A stretch of DNA of 64,000 nucleotides from Erodium maritimum (Eukaryota; Streptophyta; Magnoliopsida; Geraniales; Geraniaceae). The stretch spans positions 62,362,012 to 62,426,011 of the forward strand of contig OY997590.1 of the NCBI GenBank assembly GCA_963921825.1, written 5' to 3'. Positions 33,241 to 44,834 of this stretch are shown piece after piece (the stretch's first letter is position 1; each line of letters starts with the position of its first letter). The notes under the pieces were generated by a model. The model was given only the letters and a program-made list of their open reading frames with translations. It ran no database searches and was not told where the DNA came from. A program made the position numbers and the translations under genes.

Positions 33241-34928
33241 TGTTAGTCTTAGTGCCCGTAGTTCAATCCTAAATGTCCAAATGTATATATCATCGTTAGC
33301 AATAAAATTAAAGCGGCTTTATATTACTTATGTGTTGGAGTAATATATCGATGTGTGCTCTGATCTATGCCCACCATGCGAATAGAACCATAGATCGAGA
33401 TAGATCACACTCGATGGGTCCCTAGTCAACAAAGCTTCACTAGAAGCGACTAGTATGAAAGATGGCTCTTTATGGCTTACGTTCTGTTAGTCATTGGAAT
33501 GGGATTCCGGAGTCTGATCATAGATATCATGTGGGACATGATATTGGACGACCCGCCCTGAATATGTGCCATAGATTAAGTCATGAACATATTCAGTGTT
33601 GTAGCTTGTCATGTATCCTTAGACCAAGGAGTCTTTGTGATCGCTATGTAGTCAACAACTGAGTTTGACCTGAGCCTAACGTTGTCCGTAACAGGGCTTC
33701 CATAACGGCCAGGATTGGCTTGGGTACGGGCTACATGAGTGACACGAAAGACGGCTAAGGGATTTATCCCTCATACTAAGGTATGGGAAAGATATCGGTT
33801 CTCGGCCACTTGATCGAGAGTGACTGGAAGAATAGCATGGCCATGCACATGATACTGGGTATCATATCTTCAGTCATCTCACATATCAAGGAACGGTGAT
33901 TGAGAATAATAAGGATGACGGCTCTATGCCTTATCTCAATCAGGATATCGGAGATAAAAGGATAATGACAGGGACGACGGAAAGGTTAGAATCGACAGGG
34001 TCGATTCGCTATGTAGTGTCAGGCAATACTAAAGTCTCGTTAGTTGCCACTTAAATAGGATCAAGTAAAATGGGATTTTACGTTGATCTATTGACATGCA
34101 TAAACCTAAGGGTCACACCGGAGGATGAAACTCATTGACACATTTATGGAGAATGGCCAAAAGGGAGTTGTCTCGGGACATGACCAAAACTGGGTTTTGG
34201 GTCATGTGCCCGTAAGTGAATAGGACTTTACGGATCGAGACAAGGCTTGGAGTCTTGGGATTGATCGCGTCGGATAATGTTGGACATTTCCGGTATGGAA
34301 GGCATGGAGGCGATGAGCGAATCACGGGACCTCGTTGGAAATGGTCACGGGCCATGTTCCAAGAGGCCCATGAAAGGCCCATGCAACCAAGGCCCATGGA
34401 ACTAATTAATCAAGTCTTGATTAATTAGTACTAAGTAAGCAAGACAAGGATTAAGGTGTTGGTGATTCACCACCTAACCCAATCTTGTCTTGCCATACTT
34501 TGTCCTATTTACACCTTACTTGACACCATACTTGTCCCATGCCTTTAGTTGGACAAGTATGGGTTTTGTTATGTTTAAGTCATCTTTTTTCAACATAACA
34601 AACACAAGACAAGAATAGGAAACACATTTTCTCTCCCTCTTCCATGGCCATTTCGGGTTTGGCTAGTTTCCTCCTCCATTTTTGTGTTCTTGAGTCCTCA
34701 AAGAGAAGAACTACGTGGCTTTGATTCCCATGTGGATACGTAGGCATCTTGGAGACTCAAGCCAATCATTCGTTAACCGGTGTTCTTGTTTTGGTAAGAA
34801 CTAGTGCTGAATTTTTCTCTTGTTAATCCATTCTTTGTTAGTTGTTTCATGGTTCTAATTGTCTCTTGGTTTTCATTGATTTTCCGCTGCGAGTTGGTTC
34901 ATCTCCAACCCTACCTCGAGACCCAACA
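33241..34928 (+). repeat. 3' LTR of copia C
   Basis: 1688 bp, offset by exactly 6766 bases from the 5' LTR with no indel. I saw no substitution in the parts compared. Confidence 0.97.
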
Positions 34929-35339
34929 GTACCATCACGATTCGGCTATAGGGCCCACTGTAGCCGGACGTGATGGGGGGATGTCAAGTGGTTATAACGT
35001 AGTTCAGGGACGCTTGAATCCGGTTGTAACGACATGATATCGACATGAATGTTATAGTAGAAAGAGGACATGTTAAGAATTTAAATCTAAGTTGATGTTT
35101 GCATAATGTGTAATTGTTGTGTGATGGATGCACTTTGGATGGTGTGACTTGTGTGTAAAATCATTGTTTGAATGCTTGACTCGTGTGACGCACTAGTGTG
35201 CGGACTTCTCTGATTGTGTGACTATACTATACTACATATATTATTAGTACGAGTGCGACTGTTTGAACCGTGTGTGAACGTTAGTTATTTAAGCGCGTCG
35301 TTTTATACGGAGTTAAGAAACTGAACATGTGAGTTATCC
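34929..35339 (+). other. Gypsy H leader resumed after copia C
   Basis: Sequence starting with the gtacc duplication continues the H leader. It matches 63070-63540 of element I (GTTATAACGTAGTTCAGGGA against GTTACAACGAGATTCGGGGA). No gene is seen. Confidence 0.8.
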
Positions 35340-36412
35340 GTGCAGCGGATACACGACATGACGCCCTCTTACGTTCCACGAGGCACCAGGAGCTGGCCGG
35401 CTGGGGGCCGAGGACACCCACCTGCCATTGAGTCGGCAGGGGCTACGAGCGCCCATGGTACATCCACCGAGAGGCAAGAGAGAGTTGAGACTGGACCATC
35501 GGGACTCCCGCCCAGAGTTCTGTGTGTCATTGAGCCTAACTAGGCTGCAGCTCTGGAGGAGCTGACCCGTACAGTGCAGGGCTTGGCAGCGGGCTTCGCC
35601 CGAAGAGAGGCTATGGCCCCAACACCGAAGGTTGTGCTTGCGCCCACTACAGCCGCCACAATGAGGCCTAGCCAGGTCGACAGCCACACCGCTCAGGCGT
35701 TGAGGGATTTTCGCAGGTTGGGCACACCTGTATTTTCCGGGGAGCCAGACCCCGAGGCAGCCGAGGGATGGCTAGAGCGTATGACCCGCAACCTGGACAC
35801 GTTGGGGATACAAGATGGTGGCATGAGAGTATCTTTTGCGACATTGGATTACAGGCACCAGCAGTTCCTGGAACTGCGACAGGAGGGTATGACAATCTCC
35901 GAGTACGAGGCGAGGTTCATCTCCTTGTCCCGTTTTGCCTTAGAGATGGTACAAAGTGAGACTCACCGATGCAGACGGTTTGAGGGAGGGCTTCGCCCTG
36001 CGATTGCTGATCGGTTCGCTGTTATGAGAACCCAGGTATATTCTGACCTGGTGGATAAGGCACTGACGGTGGAGCGACGCTTTCGTGAGACAGCCATAGC
36101 TCTGGAGACAAGGACGAGACCGAGCAGATCCTTGAGGCCAGCTGAGGGCCGAGATCCGAGGAGACAGAGGACTTCAGGATGGTTCCAGTCCCAGACATAG
36201 CTGAGAGGGACACGATAGGTCGGATCAGTGGCATCCGTTGCACCTACCCCGTCAGGGAGAGCGTGCTTTCAGTGCGTACAACCGGGCCACATAATGCGAG
36301 ACTGCCCGAGGGGCGGTGGACCAGCGGATCGTCCAGCGGGCAGACTTGAGGGGAGGCCGAGTGCGGTCGGCCAGGACACTTCGCTGCCAGGTGCCCCGAT
36401 CGGTTTGGGGAG
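35340..36412 (+). pseudogene. Gag of gypsy H, broken
   Basis: The frame can start at 35358 (MTPSYVPRGTRSWPAGGRG), matching the start in element I (MSRIYIPRGTRSR at 63577). A TAG at 35541-35543 interrupts it. The frame then continues to 36200 with LRDFRRLGTPVFSGEPDPEA and a retrotransposon Gag core ending RRFEGGLRPAI. ATLDYRHQQFLELRQ looks shortened by some 30-40 residues relative to the family (inference). After a second stop (36198-36200), the same frame gives the CCHC knuckle CFQCVQPGHIMRDC (36264-36305). Gag would build the particle. Confidence 0.85.
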
Positions 36413-38131
36413 ATGTCGGCCACGCGACCACAGCAGTCGCAGACTGGGCAGTCACCACAGTTCGAGCAGCGTCAGGCACAGGCGCAGAGAGCTCCGCGGC
36501 AGGTAGCGAGCGCGCCAGCGCCAAGGCAGCGAGATGCACAGCAGGTGGCACTTCCACCACCCTCGAGAGGTGGACCACATGCACCGCAGGGCAGGGTGTA
36601 CGCGGTCACTAACTCTCGAGTTAAGGGACGTCACTCCAGCCATGAGGCTACTCAGGGTACGTGCTTGCTTTACAATTCTTGGGCGTCTTTCTTATTTGAT
36701 ACTGGAGCATCACATTCTTTCATCTCCTCTTCTTTCGCTGGTATGTTGGGGTTGAGGGTAGAGTCGTTGGGTCGACCTTTATGTCTTGACACCCCTATTA
36801 CGGGAGAGGTAGTTCTGAGTACCGTATGTCGTGCATGTGAGATTAGAGTGGATGGTTGCTCTTTTAATGGTGATTTGCTTGTGTTGGACATGACGACATT
36901 TGACGTGATCTTGGGGATGGACTGGATGGCGAGGTACCGAGCGTCGATCGATTGTTATCGACGACAGGTGACTGTTGTATCAGGCGACACGATCGTCACT
37001 TGCGTCTTGGGTAGTAGGAGCGGAGTACTCCTGTCAGCATTGACCGTGGGAGATGAGACGAAGACCGTGCAGAGTAGTGAGCTACCGAGAGTGGTATGTG
37101 AGTTCCCGGAGGTCTTTCTGGAGGAGCTGTCAGGATTACCGCCTGCGCGCGAGGTTGAGTTTAGGATTGACTTGATACCAGGTACGACACCGATATCCAT
37201 GGCCCCGTACCGGTTTGCACCAGCCGAGTTTGTCGAGATGAAACGACAACTCAAGGAGCTTCGGGAGAAGGGATTTATCCGACCGAGTGCTTCGCCGTGG
37301 GGAGCACCCGCCCTCTTCGTGAAGAAGAAGGGTGGAGCATTTAGGATGTGCATCGATTACCGGAAGTTGAACCGGGTCACGGTGAAGAACTATTATCCGA
37401 TGCCGAGGATCGATGACCTGCTCGATCAGCTGAGACGAGCGAAGTGCTTCGCGAAGATTGATCCGCGATCCGGGTATTATCAGTTGAGAGTTCAGGAGGA
37501 GGATGTGGCGAAGACCGCATATCGGACTCGGTATGGGTACTATGAGTTCCTGTTCATGCCGTTCGGGTTGACAAACGTGCCTGCAGCGTTCATGTACTTG
37601 ATGAACGGTATCTTTCGACCCTACTTGGACCAGTTTGTCGTGGTTTTCGTAGATGATATTCTGATTTATTCACTGAGTGAGGAGGCGCACGAGGAGCATC
37701 TGAGGATAGTATTGACATTGTTGCACACTCACCAGTTGTATGGAAACCTGGAGAAGTGCGATTTTTTGCTCCCCGAGGTGAAGTTCCTCGGGCATGTTGT
37801 GTCCCAAGAGGGTATACTAGTCGATCCGGCGAAGATCGACGCAGTCTCGAAGTGGGCACGGCCCAAGAGTGTTTTCGAGATCCGCAGCTTCCTAGGCTTG
37901 GAAGGGTACTATCGACGGTTCATCCAGGACTTCTCACGTTTGGCCGCGCCGATGACTGCCATGACACGCAAGGGAGCCGAGTTCGTGTGGACTAATGAGT
38001 GTGAGCACTACTTTACCGAGCTGAAGGGTCGTCTGACTACCGCGCCCGTGTTGATAGTACCGGAGCGCGGGATCGGATATGATGTGTATTGTGATGCGTC
38101 CGGTGAGAGACAGGGGTGTGTTTTGATGTAG
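36413..38131 (+). CDS. Gypsy H protease-RT, open 572 codons
   Basis: This is the longest open frame in the window. Residues about 1-80 are a low-complexity Gln/Ala/Pro linker. The aspartic protease follows at residues 90-200 ([17 protein letters not shown] at 36698-36709; VILGMDWM). RT covers residues about 290-480, with [43 protein letters not shown] and the catalytic FVDDILIYS (FVDD at 37646-37657). The RNase H start ([17 protein letters not shown]) is cut by TAG at 38129-38131, where family members have Gln, so a CAG to TAG change is likely. Protease and RT residues look intact, but RNase H and the integrase core are missing, so the element is not autonomous. Confidence 0.85.
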   Translation: MSATRPQQSQTGQSPQFEQRQAQAQRAPRQVASAPAPRQRDAQQVALPPPSRGGPHAPQGRVYAVTNSRVKGRHSSHEATQGTCLLYNSWASFLFDTGASHSFISSSFAGMLGLRVESLGRPLCLDTPITGEVVLSTVCRACEIRVDGCSFNGDLLVLDMTTFDVILGMDWMARYRASIDCYRRQVTVVSGDTIVTCVLGSRSGVLLSALTVGDETKTVQSSELPRVVCEFPEVFLEELSGLPPAREVEFRIDLIPGTTPISMAPYRFAPAEFVEMKRQLKELREKGFIRPSASPWGAPALFVKKKGGAFRMCIDYRKLNRVTVKNYYPMPRIDDLLDQLRRAKCFAKIDPRSGYYQLRVQEEDVAKTAYRTRYGYYEFLFMPFGLTNVPAAFMYLMNGIFRPYLDQFVVVFVDDILIYSLSEEAHEEHLRIVLTLLHTHQLYGNLEKCDFLLPEVKFLGHVVSQEGILVDPAKIDAVSKWARPKSVFEIRSFLGLEGYYRRFIQDFSRLAAPMTAMTRKGAEFVWTNECEHYFTELKGRLTTAPVLIVPERGIGYDVYCDASGERQGCVLM

Positions 38132-38676
38132 TTCGAGAAGGTAGTTGCCGGGAGACGACTGAGAAGGTCACACTGATTCGGGATCGGTTGAGGACCGCGC
38201 AGAGTCGATAGAAGATTTACGCTGATAGACGGCGCCGACCTCTTGAGTTTATAGTTGGTGATCATGTGTTTCTGAGGGTGAGCCCAAAGAAGGGACTATT
38301 GCGGTTCAACCGCGGCGGAGGCAAGTTGGCCCCGCGGTTTATCGGACCTTTTGAGGTTTTGGGAAGTGTTGGAGCCGTTGCTTACCGCCTTGCATTGCAA
38401 CCGCAGCTCGGGAACGTTTATAACGTCTTCCACGTGTCTCAGCTGCGGAAGTACACTACGGACCCCTCCCACGTTATTGAGTGGACGGACATCGAGTTAG
38501 TTGAGGATGTTTCGTACGAGGAGCATCCAGTCAGGATTATGGACATGCGAGAGCAGGTCTTGCGTGGCAAGACTATCCCACTGGTACGAGTACAGTGGCG
38601 GCACCACGGAGTAGAGTCGACCTGGGAGCGCGAGGATGAGGTTCGTGCGAAGTACCCCAGCCTGTTCGACCCTTGA
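38132..38676 (+). pseudogene. Gypsy H integrase tail with chromodomain-like end
   Basis: A few RNase H codons (EKVVA) after the stop join at about 38149 to the integrase C-terminal region. The rest of RNase H and the whole integrase catalytic core are deleted. The tail reads VTLIRDRLRTAQSR, a stop, then RRRPLEFIVGDHVFLRVSP. It continues open from 38266 with FIGPFEVLGSVGAVAYRLAL and NVYNVFHVSQLRKY. The chromodomain-like VQWRHHGVESTWEREDEV closes it, ending at 38676. In chromoviruses this end is thought to steer integration to heterochromatin. Confidence 0.85.
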
Positions 38677-38714
38677 GGTACGTATGTTTTAAATTTCGAG
38701 GAAGAAATTCTTTT

Positions 38715-38726
38715 AAGGGGGTAGAT
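38715..38726 (+). promoter_or_regulatory. Polypurine tract of gypsy H
   Basis: AAGGGGGTAGAT directly precedes LTR H2. An untranslated gap of about 40 bases separates it from the integrase stop. Confidence 0.85.
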
Positions 38727-41414
38727 TGTAAGAACCGCACCCGGTCGATCCTGGTCGAACCGGCGAATTCTGGCGAAAGCTGGCTTTTTGCTGGAAAAGT
38801 CAACCGATGACTCCGAGAGTCATTCGGGACCTTTTTGGGGCCCAAAAAGATTAGCCGTCGTTATGGTTAGCTTAATTGGGCCGTTTCCTTTCAAACGACT
38901 ATAATTGTGAAAAAATAAACTATCGGTCAATTTCGGGTCAAACTTCGCTTAATTAAGGACTAAAATAAATTAAACCTTTTGTGCTGGATTTTCTTAAGAA
39001 GAGAGGTGGTCCCCACATGGACAAGTTTCCATAGTGGCTTGGGTGAGAAGAAACAAGGTGGAAAGGACCCTTATACCATCAAACTTGAACTTGAGAGGCT
39101 TTTAGGCAAATGGGTATTTACCAAAGTAGGTTTTAAGTGTTTTGGAACAAAAATTTCAGCCACTTTACACCTCTTGGCCGAAATTGGAGAAAAAGAAAGG
39201 AAGAGGAGCAGTGGAAGCTTGAGGAGGAAGAAAGGAGGAAAATGATTGGTCTTGAACTCATTTTCTACCCAAATCTTCCCAAAAACAATAGTTTCTTCTT
39301 CTATTTTCCATTCCCAAGGTAAATATCTAATACTTTTTCATTTTTGTTGATTTTGGTTCATGGGTTTTGAGGAAAAAGGATGAACATGGTTGGGTTTTGG
39401 GGTTTTGGGTGTTGGATGATGTGTTTTTTGGAGAGAAAGGGTGTTGGATGATTGTTTTTCATTGGATTGTTGAGGTTTTGATGAAGACCCAACATGGGTG
39501 TTGGAGTAGAGACGTTTTAGGACTGATTTGGAGGTTGGGAAGGTCAAAAATTAAGGTTTTGAGGGTTATTTTCGTGAAAACAGAAGCTGGAGGAAGAAGA
39601 AGGCGGAACAGTGCCAGACCCGTCACAGATTCGTGACGGGCACCATAGCAGAACGCGTCACGGCTCCGTGAAGGAGACCGTGATGGCACACGTCACGGTT
39701 CCATGACGGGGACCCTCACGGTTCTGTGACCCGAACCGCCACGGAGTCCTTCAAGGCTCCGTGACCCGAACCGTGACAGACCAGAATTGGGCCTTTTGGG
39801 CCTATTTTGTTGGATTTCGAGTAATTGGGACGGTTATCTATAAACGAGCCCTTTTGGGGTTAACTGGGAATGTTTTCCTCTTTAAACCTTTTGTGAATTA
39901 CTCTTGATTCGAGTTTTTAATTGTGATCCAAGACTTTGGACCCGAGCTTGACGGAGGAGGAGACTTTTGGACCTCGTGAAGTGACAAGGAGGAAGCTAGC
40001 TAGGTCGTCCGCTGCTGGATTGGATTGCTTTTGATGTAGGGAAAGTAGCGAATACCGGTTTAATTGCAGAAAGTTACTAGTATGCCTATAGGTTGTAATT
40101 AGTTTGTTTAATTGTTAGAATTGCATGATTAGGAGGTGAGGAACGAGTGAAATGAAGGATAACTTACGAGCCATGTCGAGCCGTAAGTTTGGGAATTTTC
40201 GTGCTGTAGAAATGCATGCAGGCCATGTCGAGCCCTTAGTTTGTGTGTTGATTGAAATGCCATGATCTTTGATTGAGATGCATGATGTGTGATTTAGCTG
40301 TTGTTAGATTGAGAATCATGATATGGTATTACTCGGTGTAGTATGTTGTTGTTATGTTTGGGAAAGTGTGCCATGCTTGATATGACGTGAACCATTGGTT
40401 GTGATATGATCGGGTGATTGATAGACCGATATGATGTGTTGTGGTAAGTTGACCCGGTTGGTATACCGTGGTTGAAATATGGCATTGTGATGCGTGAGAC
40501 CTTCTTGATGCATGTTCCAAGAGTTGTTGTATTCCGATATGGTACCTACAACGAGGGGGTGCACCGATGTAGGGTAGTACCTAGGCCGACGATGTGGTCC
40601 CACGTATGCGCGGTCCCCCGGAGTGTGATTCCGGTACGATACTTACATCGAGGGGGTATGCCGGTGTAGAGTATCTAGGCCGACGGTTACGTGATCAGTA
40701 TTTTGTTTGTGCCCCGACGGATTCTCGGGAAGACATCTAGGCCGATGTTGTGTGGTCCGGTATGATGTATTGTGATTGTGCCCCGATGCGGTTCCGAGAA
40801 GATGTCTAGGCCAATGCTGAGTGGTCCGGTACGATATGATAGAGTCGGGTTGTGTACAGCCGGCGGAGTCGGGGACTGCAGTACGGGACGTGTGTTTGTT
40901 TTACTGTTTATTGTATGCTTGATGATCAGTTAAGTGATGTGAGTGTAGTGTGATAGTGGTCGTATGAGTATGTTTGGGAGTGTGGTTCTAGTCTTGTGAC
41001 TGAGGTTTGTGGTTTTGAGTTTCCGTGTTGTGGTTAGTTGTGTGTCGTACTAGTATGCCCTAATTGGACGGTTACTCGTGGTGGTGAGCGGATGCTCCTA
41101 AACTTAACTACTTTTCCTACTGAGCGAAAGGTCGCCCCTTTACCTTATTGTTTTACAGGTTTTGAGCGGGATGCGGTCTAGCAGGATTCTCGGAGCTGGG
41201 GAGCTAGCGAGGGTCTTAGGCTAGTCTGGTCTAGAGACGTACCCTCTTTTTGAACTGAACGTTTATTGTTGGTTTTATGAGCTGTTGACTCATTGTATCA
41301 GATTTATTACTTTCGGATTATTATTTAATAATTTATTTCTTTTAAATCACTTTATTTATTTATTATTTTAGTTCACGTCTCGAGTCTGGTCAAAACCAGA
41401 TTTGGGGCGTGACA
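38727..41414 (+). repeat. LTR H2
   Basis: 2688 bp, TGTAAGAACCGCACCC...GGGGCGTGACA. It is followed by a primer site and internal sequence rather than a target duplication. Compared with H1 it has an enlarged palindrome segment (39608-39785) and lacks a G-run stretch present near 21930. Confidence 0.93.
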
Positions 41415-41645
41415 ATTTGGTATCAGAGCCTGGTTTTTCAAAAACTTCGGACCGTACGTCAAATAGGTGGGTAGAGTTGGATCGTTAGGTTCCCATGTGT
41501 CGGTTACGCAAGTCAGAGATGTCCTACGCGTAGAATCGAGACGAGGAGAGTTTCGGGTTAGTGAAATGTCTGGTTGTTTTTGTGCCCTAGGCCAATCGTG
41601 ATCATGGACGAAATTATCATTTCATTAATACATCGGCACTACTAT
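41415..41645 (+). mobile_element. Second H leader with cut copy of LTR J
   Basis: Primer site TGGTATCAGAGC at 41418-41429, then the same leader as 24210-24350. The first 75 bases of LTR J follow (41571-41645, starting TGGTTGTTTTTGTGCCC). J stops abruptly at GGCACTACTAT, where the sequence jumps to pol. Sharing the J insertion at the identical site proves common descent of the two internal regions. Confidence 0.85.
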
Positions 41646-42035
41646 GTGACGAGACGGAGACCGTGCATAGTAGAGAGCTGCCGAGCGTGGTATGTGAGTT
41701 CCCAAAGGTCTTTCCGGAGGAGCTGTCAGGATTACCGCTTGTGCGCGAGGTTCAGTTTAGGATTGACTTGATACCGGGTACGACACCGATATCCATGGCC
41801 CTGTACCGGTTTGCACCAGCCGAGTTGGTCGAGCTGAAGCGACAACTCAAGGAGCTTCGGGAGAAGGGATTTATCCGACCGTGTGCTTCACCGTGGGGAG
41901 CAACCGCCCTCTTCGTGAAGAAGAAGGGTGGAGCATTGAGGATGTGCATCGATTACTGGAAGTTGAACCGGGTCACGGTGAAGAACCGTTATCCGATGCT
42001 GAGGATCGATGACCTGTTCGATCAGCTGAGAGGAG
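41646..42035 (+). pseudogene. Gypsy RT fragment in second internal region
   Basis: The frame matches 37055-37436 of element [39 protein letters not shown] and [12 protein letters not shown]. It covers only the end of the protease linker and the first third of RT. It starts at the J junction (41645) and breaks off at about 42035, just before the first catalytic block. The frame runs on to 42124 in unrelated sequence. Confidence 0.85.
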
Positions 42036-42835
42036 CCAGAACAGATGGACTCATCGGAGTATACGGTACCATCACCTCGACATCATCCTCTTCCTATAAA
42101 GAGCAAGCCGAGAGACCATCCTGAAGGCTTAGCAGAGACGTCGGAGAGAGAGGAGTCGACTTCCTTGGTTTTGAAAGTTCTGCGACGGTGAACCATCCCT
42201 GTTGCTGACGTGAGCAACGCGAGGATCACGAGGACACGATCGATGTTGGGAACCTAGACCCCCTCATAAAGAGTATCAAACTATGTCCTCCCTGTTTAGA
42301 CATGGGGGTTTTCCCTTTAATATGGTCCCGAACTAGTAAGGACATCGGGTTGATGGCGGATGCTGTCATAGGTAGCGTAACGATGGGGAGATTCGAGGCT
42401 GCAACGGTTTGAGCAGAGGAGGTGATGAGGGGAGTTGGTTCCGCCGATGGATGAAGAGGAGAGACAGTCACATGAGGCGGTAAAGTCTTCACGCCACTGG
42501 GAGCGGACGACGGGGACTTCGAGTCGATGGTGGAGGGCGGTGGAGTTGAATTCACCAAAACCCTAGCGTTTCTTGCATAGGAAGCTAGGGTTTGGTTCTT
42601 TAAAGTCCGACCCCGTCGAGGTTTACTCGGAGATTTAGGCAGACCGAGAGAGAAGGACACGACCGTCGTGGTCGGGGAACGAAGGAGAGGCGTCATAGAG
42701 AAGAGGGAGATAAGGACTGAGCGACAGAAGAGTGCTTATGGTTTCTTCTGCGCCTTGGTTTAATGATAAGCCTCACGACCAACGAAGAGCGAGGTGGAGA
42801 TACACGTAGAATGGATTGCACAGTATCCCAGGTAG
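42036..42835 (-). other. Unassigned 800-bp fragment with a minus-strand frame
   Basis: This sequence has no match elsewhere in the window. A minus-strand frame (42696-42226, 156 codons) begins MTPLLRSPTTTVVSFSLGLP and is rich in Ser, Pro and Thr. It ends near VRDHIKGKTPMSK. Upstream on that strand lies a CT-rich leader-like stretch. It might be the 5' end of a LINE first frame or a piece of a host gene; I do not recognise it. It is bounded by a broken RT on the left and the start of gypsy LTR I on the right. Confidence 0.4.
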
Positions 42836-43133
42836 TGTAAGAACCAACCCCCGGTCGAACCGATGGTTTCTGGCAAAGTTTGACTTTCGACCGGAAAAAT
42901 CAACGGATGACTCCGGGAGTCATTCGGGACCTTTCCGGGGCCCAAAAAGCTTAGCCGTCATCACAGTTAGCTTAGTTGGGCCATTTCCTTTCATTTGACT
43001 GTAATATTGGAAAAGTCAATTATTGGTCAAACGAGGATTTTTTTATTCACAAATCCTAATTGAATTGGGGTGCTGGTTTTTTTTAACTAAGGACAAGTGG
43101 TCCCTACATGGACACTTGTCCATACTAGGTTGG

Positions 43134-44821
43134 TGTTGGGTCTCGAGGTAGGGTTGGAGATGAACCAACTCGCAGCGGAAAATCAAGGAAAACCAAGAGA
43201 CGATTAAAACCATGAAACAACTAACAAAGAATGGATTCACAAGAGAAAAATTCAGCACTAGTTCTTACCAAAACAAGAACACCGGGTAACGAATGATTGG
43301 CTTGAGTCTCCAAGACGCCTACGTATCCACATGGGAATCAAAGCCACGTAGTTCTTCTCTTTGAGGACTGAAGAACACAAAAATGGAGGTGGGAGCTTGC
43401 CAAACCCGAAATTGCAAGGGAAGGGAGAGAGAAGTTGTGTTTCCTATTCTTGTCTTGTGTTTGTTATGTTGAAAAAAGATGACTTAAACATAACAAAACC
43501 CATACTTGTCCAACTAAAGGCATGGGACAAGTATGGTGTCAAGTAAGGTGTAAATAGGACAAAGTATGGCAAGACAAGATTGGGTTAGGTGGTGAATCAC
43601 CAACACCTTAATCCTTGTCTTGCTTGCTTAGTACTAATTAATCAAGACTTGATTAATTAGCTCCATGTGCCTTGGTTGCATGGGCCTTTCATGGGCCTCT
43701 TGGAACATGGCCCGTGGCCATTTCCAACGAGGTCCCGTGATTCGCTCATCGCCTCCAAGCCTTCCATACCGGAAATGTCCAACATTATCCGACGCAATCA
43801 ATCCCAAGAATCCAAGCCTTGTCTCGATCCGTAAAGTCCTATTCACTTACGGGCACATGACCCAAAACCCAGTTTTGGTCATGTCCCGAGACAACTCCCT
43901 TTTGGCCATTCTCCATAAATGTGTCAATGAGTTTCATCCTCCGGTGTGACCCTTAGGTTTATGCATGTCAATAGATCAACGTAAAATCCCATTTTACTTG
44001 ATCCTATTTAAGTGGCAACTAACGAGACTTTAGTATTGCCTGACACTGCATAACGAATCGACCCTGTCGATTCTAACCTTTCCGTCATCCCTGTCATTAT
44101 CCTTTTATCTCCGATATCCTGATTGAGATAAGGCATAGAGTCGTCATCCTTATTGTTCTCAATCAATGTTCCTTGATATGTGAGATGACTAAAGATATGA
44201 TACCCAATATCATGTGCATGGCCATGCTATTCTTTCAGTCACTCTCGATCAAGCGGCCGAGAACCGATATCTTTCTCATACCTCAGTATGAGGGATAAAT
44301 CCCTTAGCCGTCTTTCGTGTCACTCATGTAGCCCGTCCCCAAGCCAATCCTGGCCGTTATGGAAGCCCTGTTACGGACAACGTTAGGCTCAGGTCAAACT
44401 CAGTTGTTGACTACATAGCGATCACAAAGACTCCTTGGTCTAAGGATACATGACAAGCTATGACACTGAATATGTTCATGAATTAATCTATGGCACATAT
44501 TCAGGGCGGGTCGTCCAATATCATGTCCCACATGATATCTATGATCAGACTCCGGAATCCCATTCCAATGACTAACAGAACGTAAGCCATAAAGAGCCAT
44601 ATTTCATACTAGTCGCTTCTAATGAAGCTTTGTTGACTAGGGACCCATCGAGTATGATCTATCTAAATCTATGGTTCTATTCGCATGGTGGGCATAGATC
44701 AGAGCACACATCGATATATTACTCCAACACATAAGTAATATAAAGCCGTTTTGATTTTATTGCTAATGATGATATATACATTTGGACATTTAGGATTGAA
44801 CTATGGGCACTAAGACTAACA
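43134..44821 (-). repeat. 3' LTR of copia A
   Basis: Reads TGTTGGGTCTCGAGG at the left and CACTAAGACTAACA at the right. The reverse-complement polypurine tract (ATCTCCCACTTGC) follows at 44822. Confidence 0.95.
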
Positions 44822-44834
44822 ATCTCCCACTTGC

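Larger units (their letters stand above)
26475..34928 (+). mobile_element. Complete young Ty1/copia element (C)
   Basis: Two LTRs of exactly 1688 bp (26475-28162 and 33241-34928) enclose a 5078-bp internal region. The 5-bp duplication gtacc flanks it (26470-26474 and 34929-34933). The two LTRs looked identical wherever I compared them, so insertion was very recent. The internal region keeps primer site, gag start, nucleocapsid, protease, integrase, RT, RNase H and polypurine tract in copia order. All are broken or lack catalytic residues. The host sequence is the leader of gypsy element H. Confidence 0.97.
21550..42035 (+). mobile_element. Ty3/gypsy chromovirus H, LTR-int-LTR-int array
   Basis: LTR H1 (21550-24194), internal region 1 (24195-38726), LTR H2 (38727-41414) and a second internal fragment (41415-42035) follow in one orientation. 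Internal region 1 has a tRNA-Met primer site, gag with a CCHC knuckle, protease, RT, start of RNase H, and the integrase tail with a chromodomain-like end, then a polypurine tract. This is the pol order of gypsy (RNase H before integrase). LTR H2 is followed by a primer site and more internal sequence instead of a target duplication, as expected from unequal recombination between LTRs. Copia LTR J and copia element C are inserted in the leader. Tekay/Del-type chromovirus is the likely clade, from the long LTRs and the integrase tail. Confidence 0.85.
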
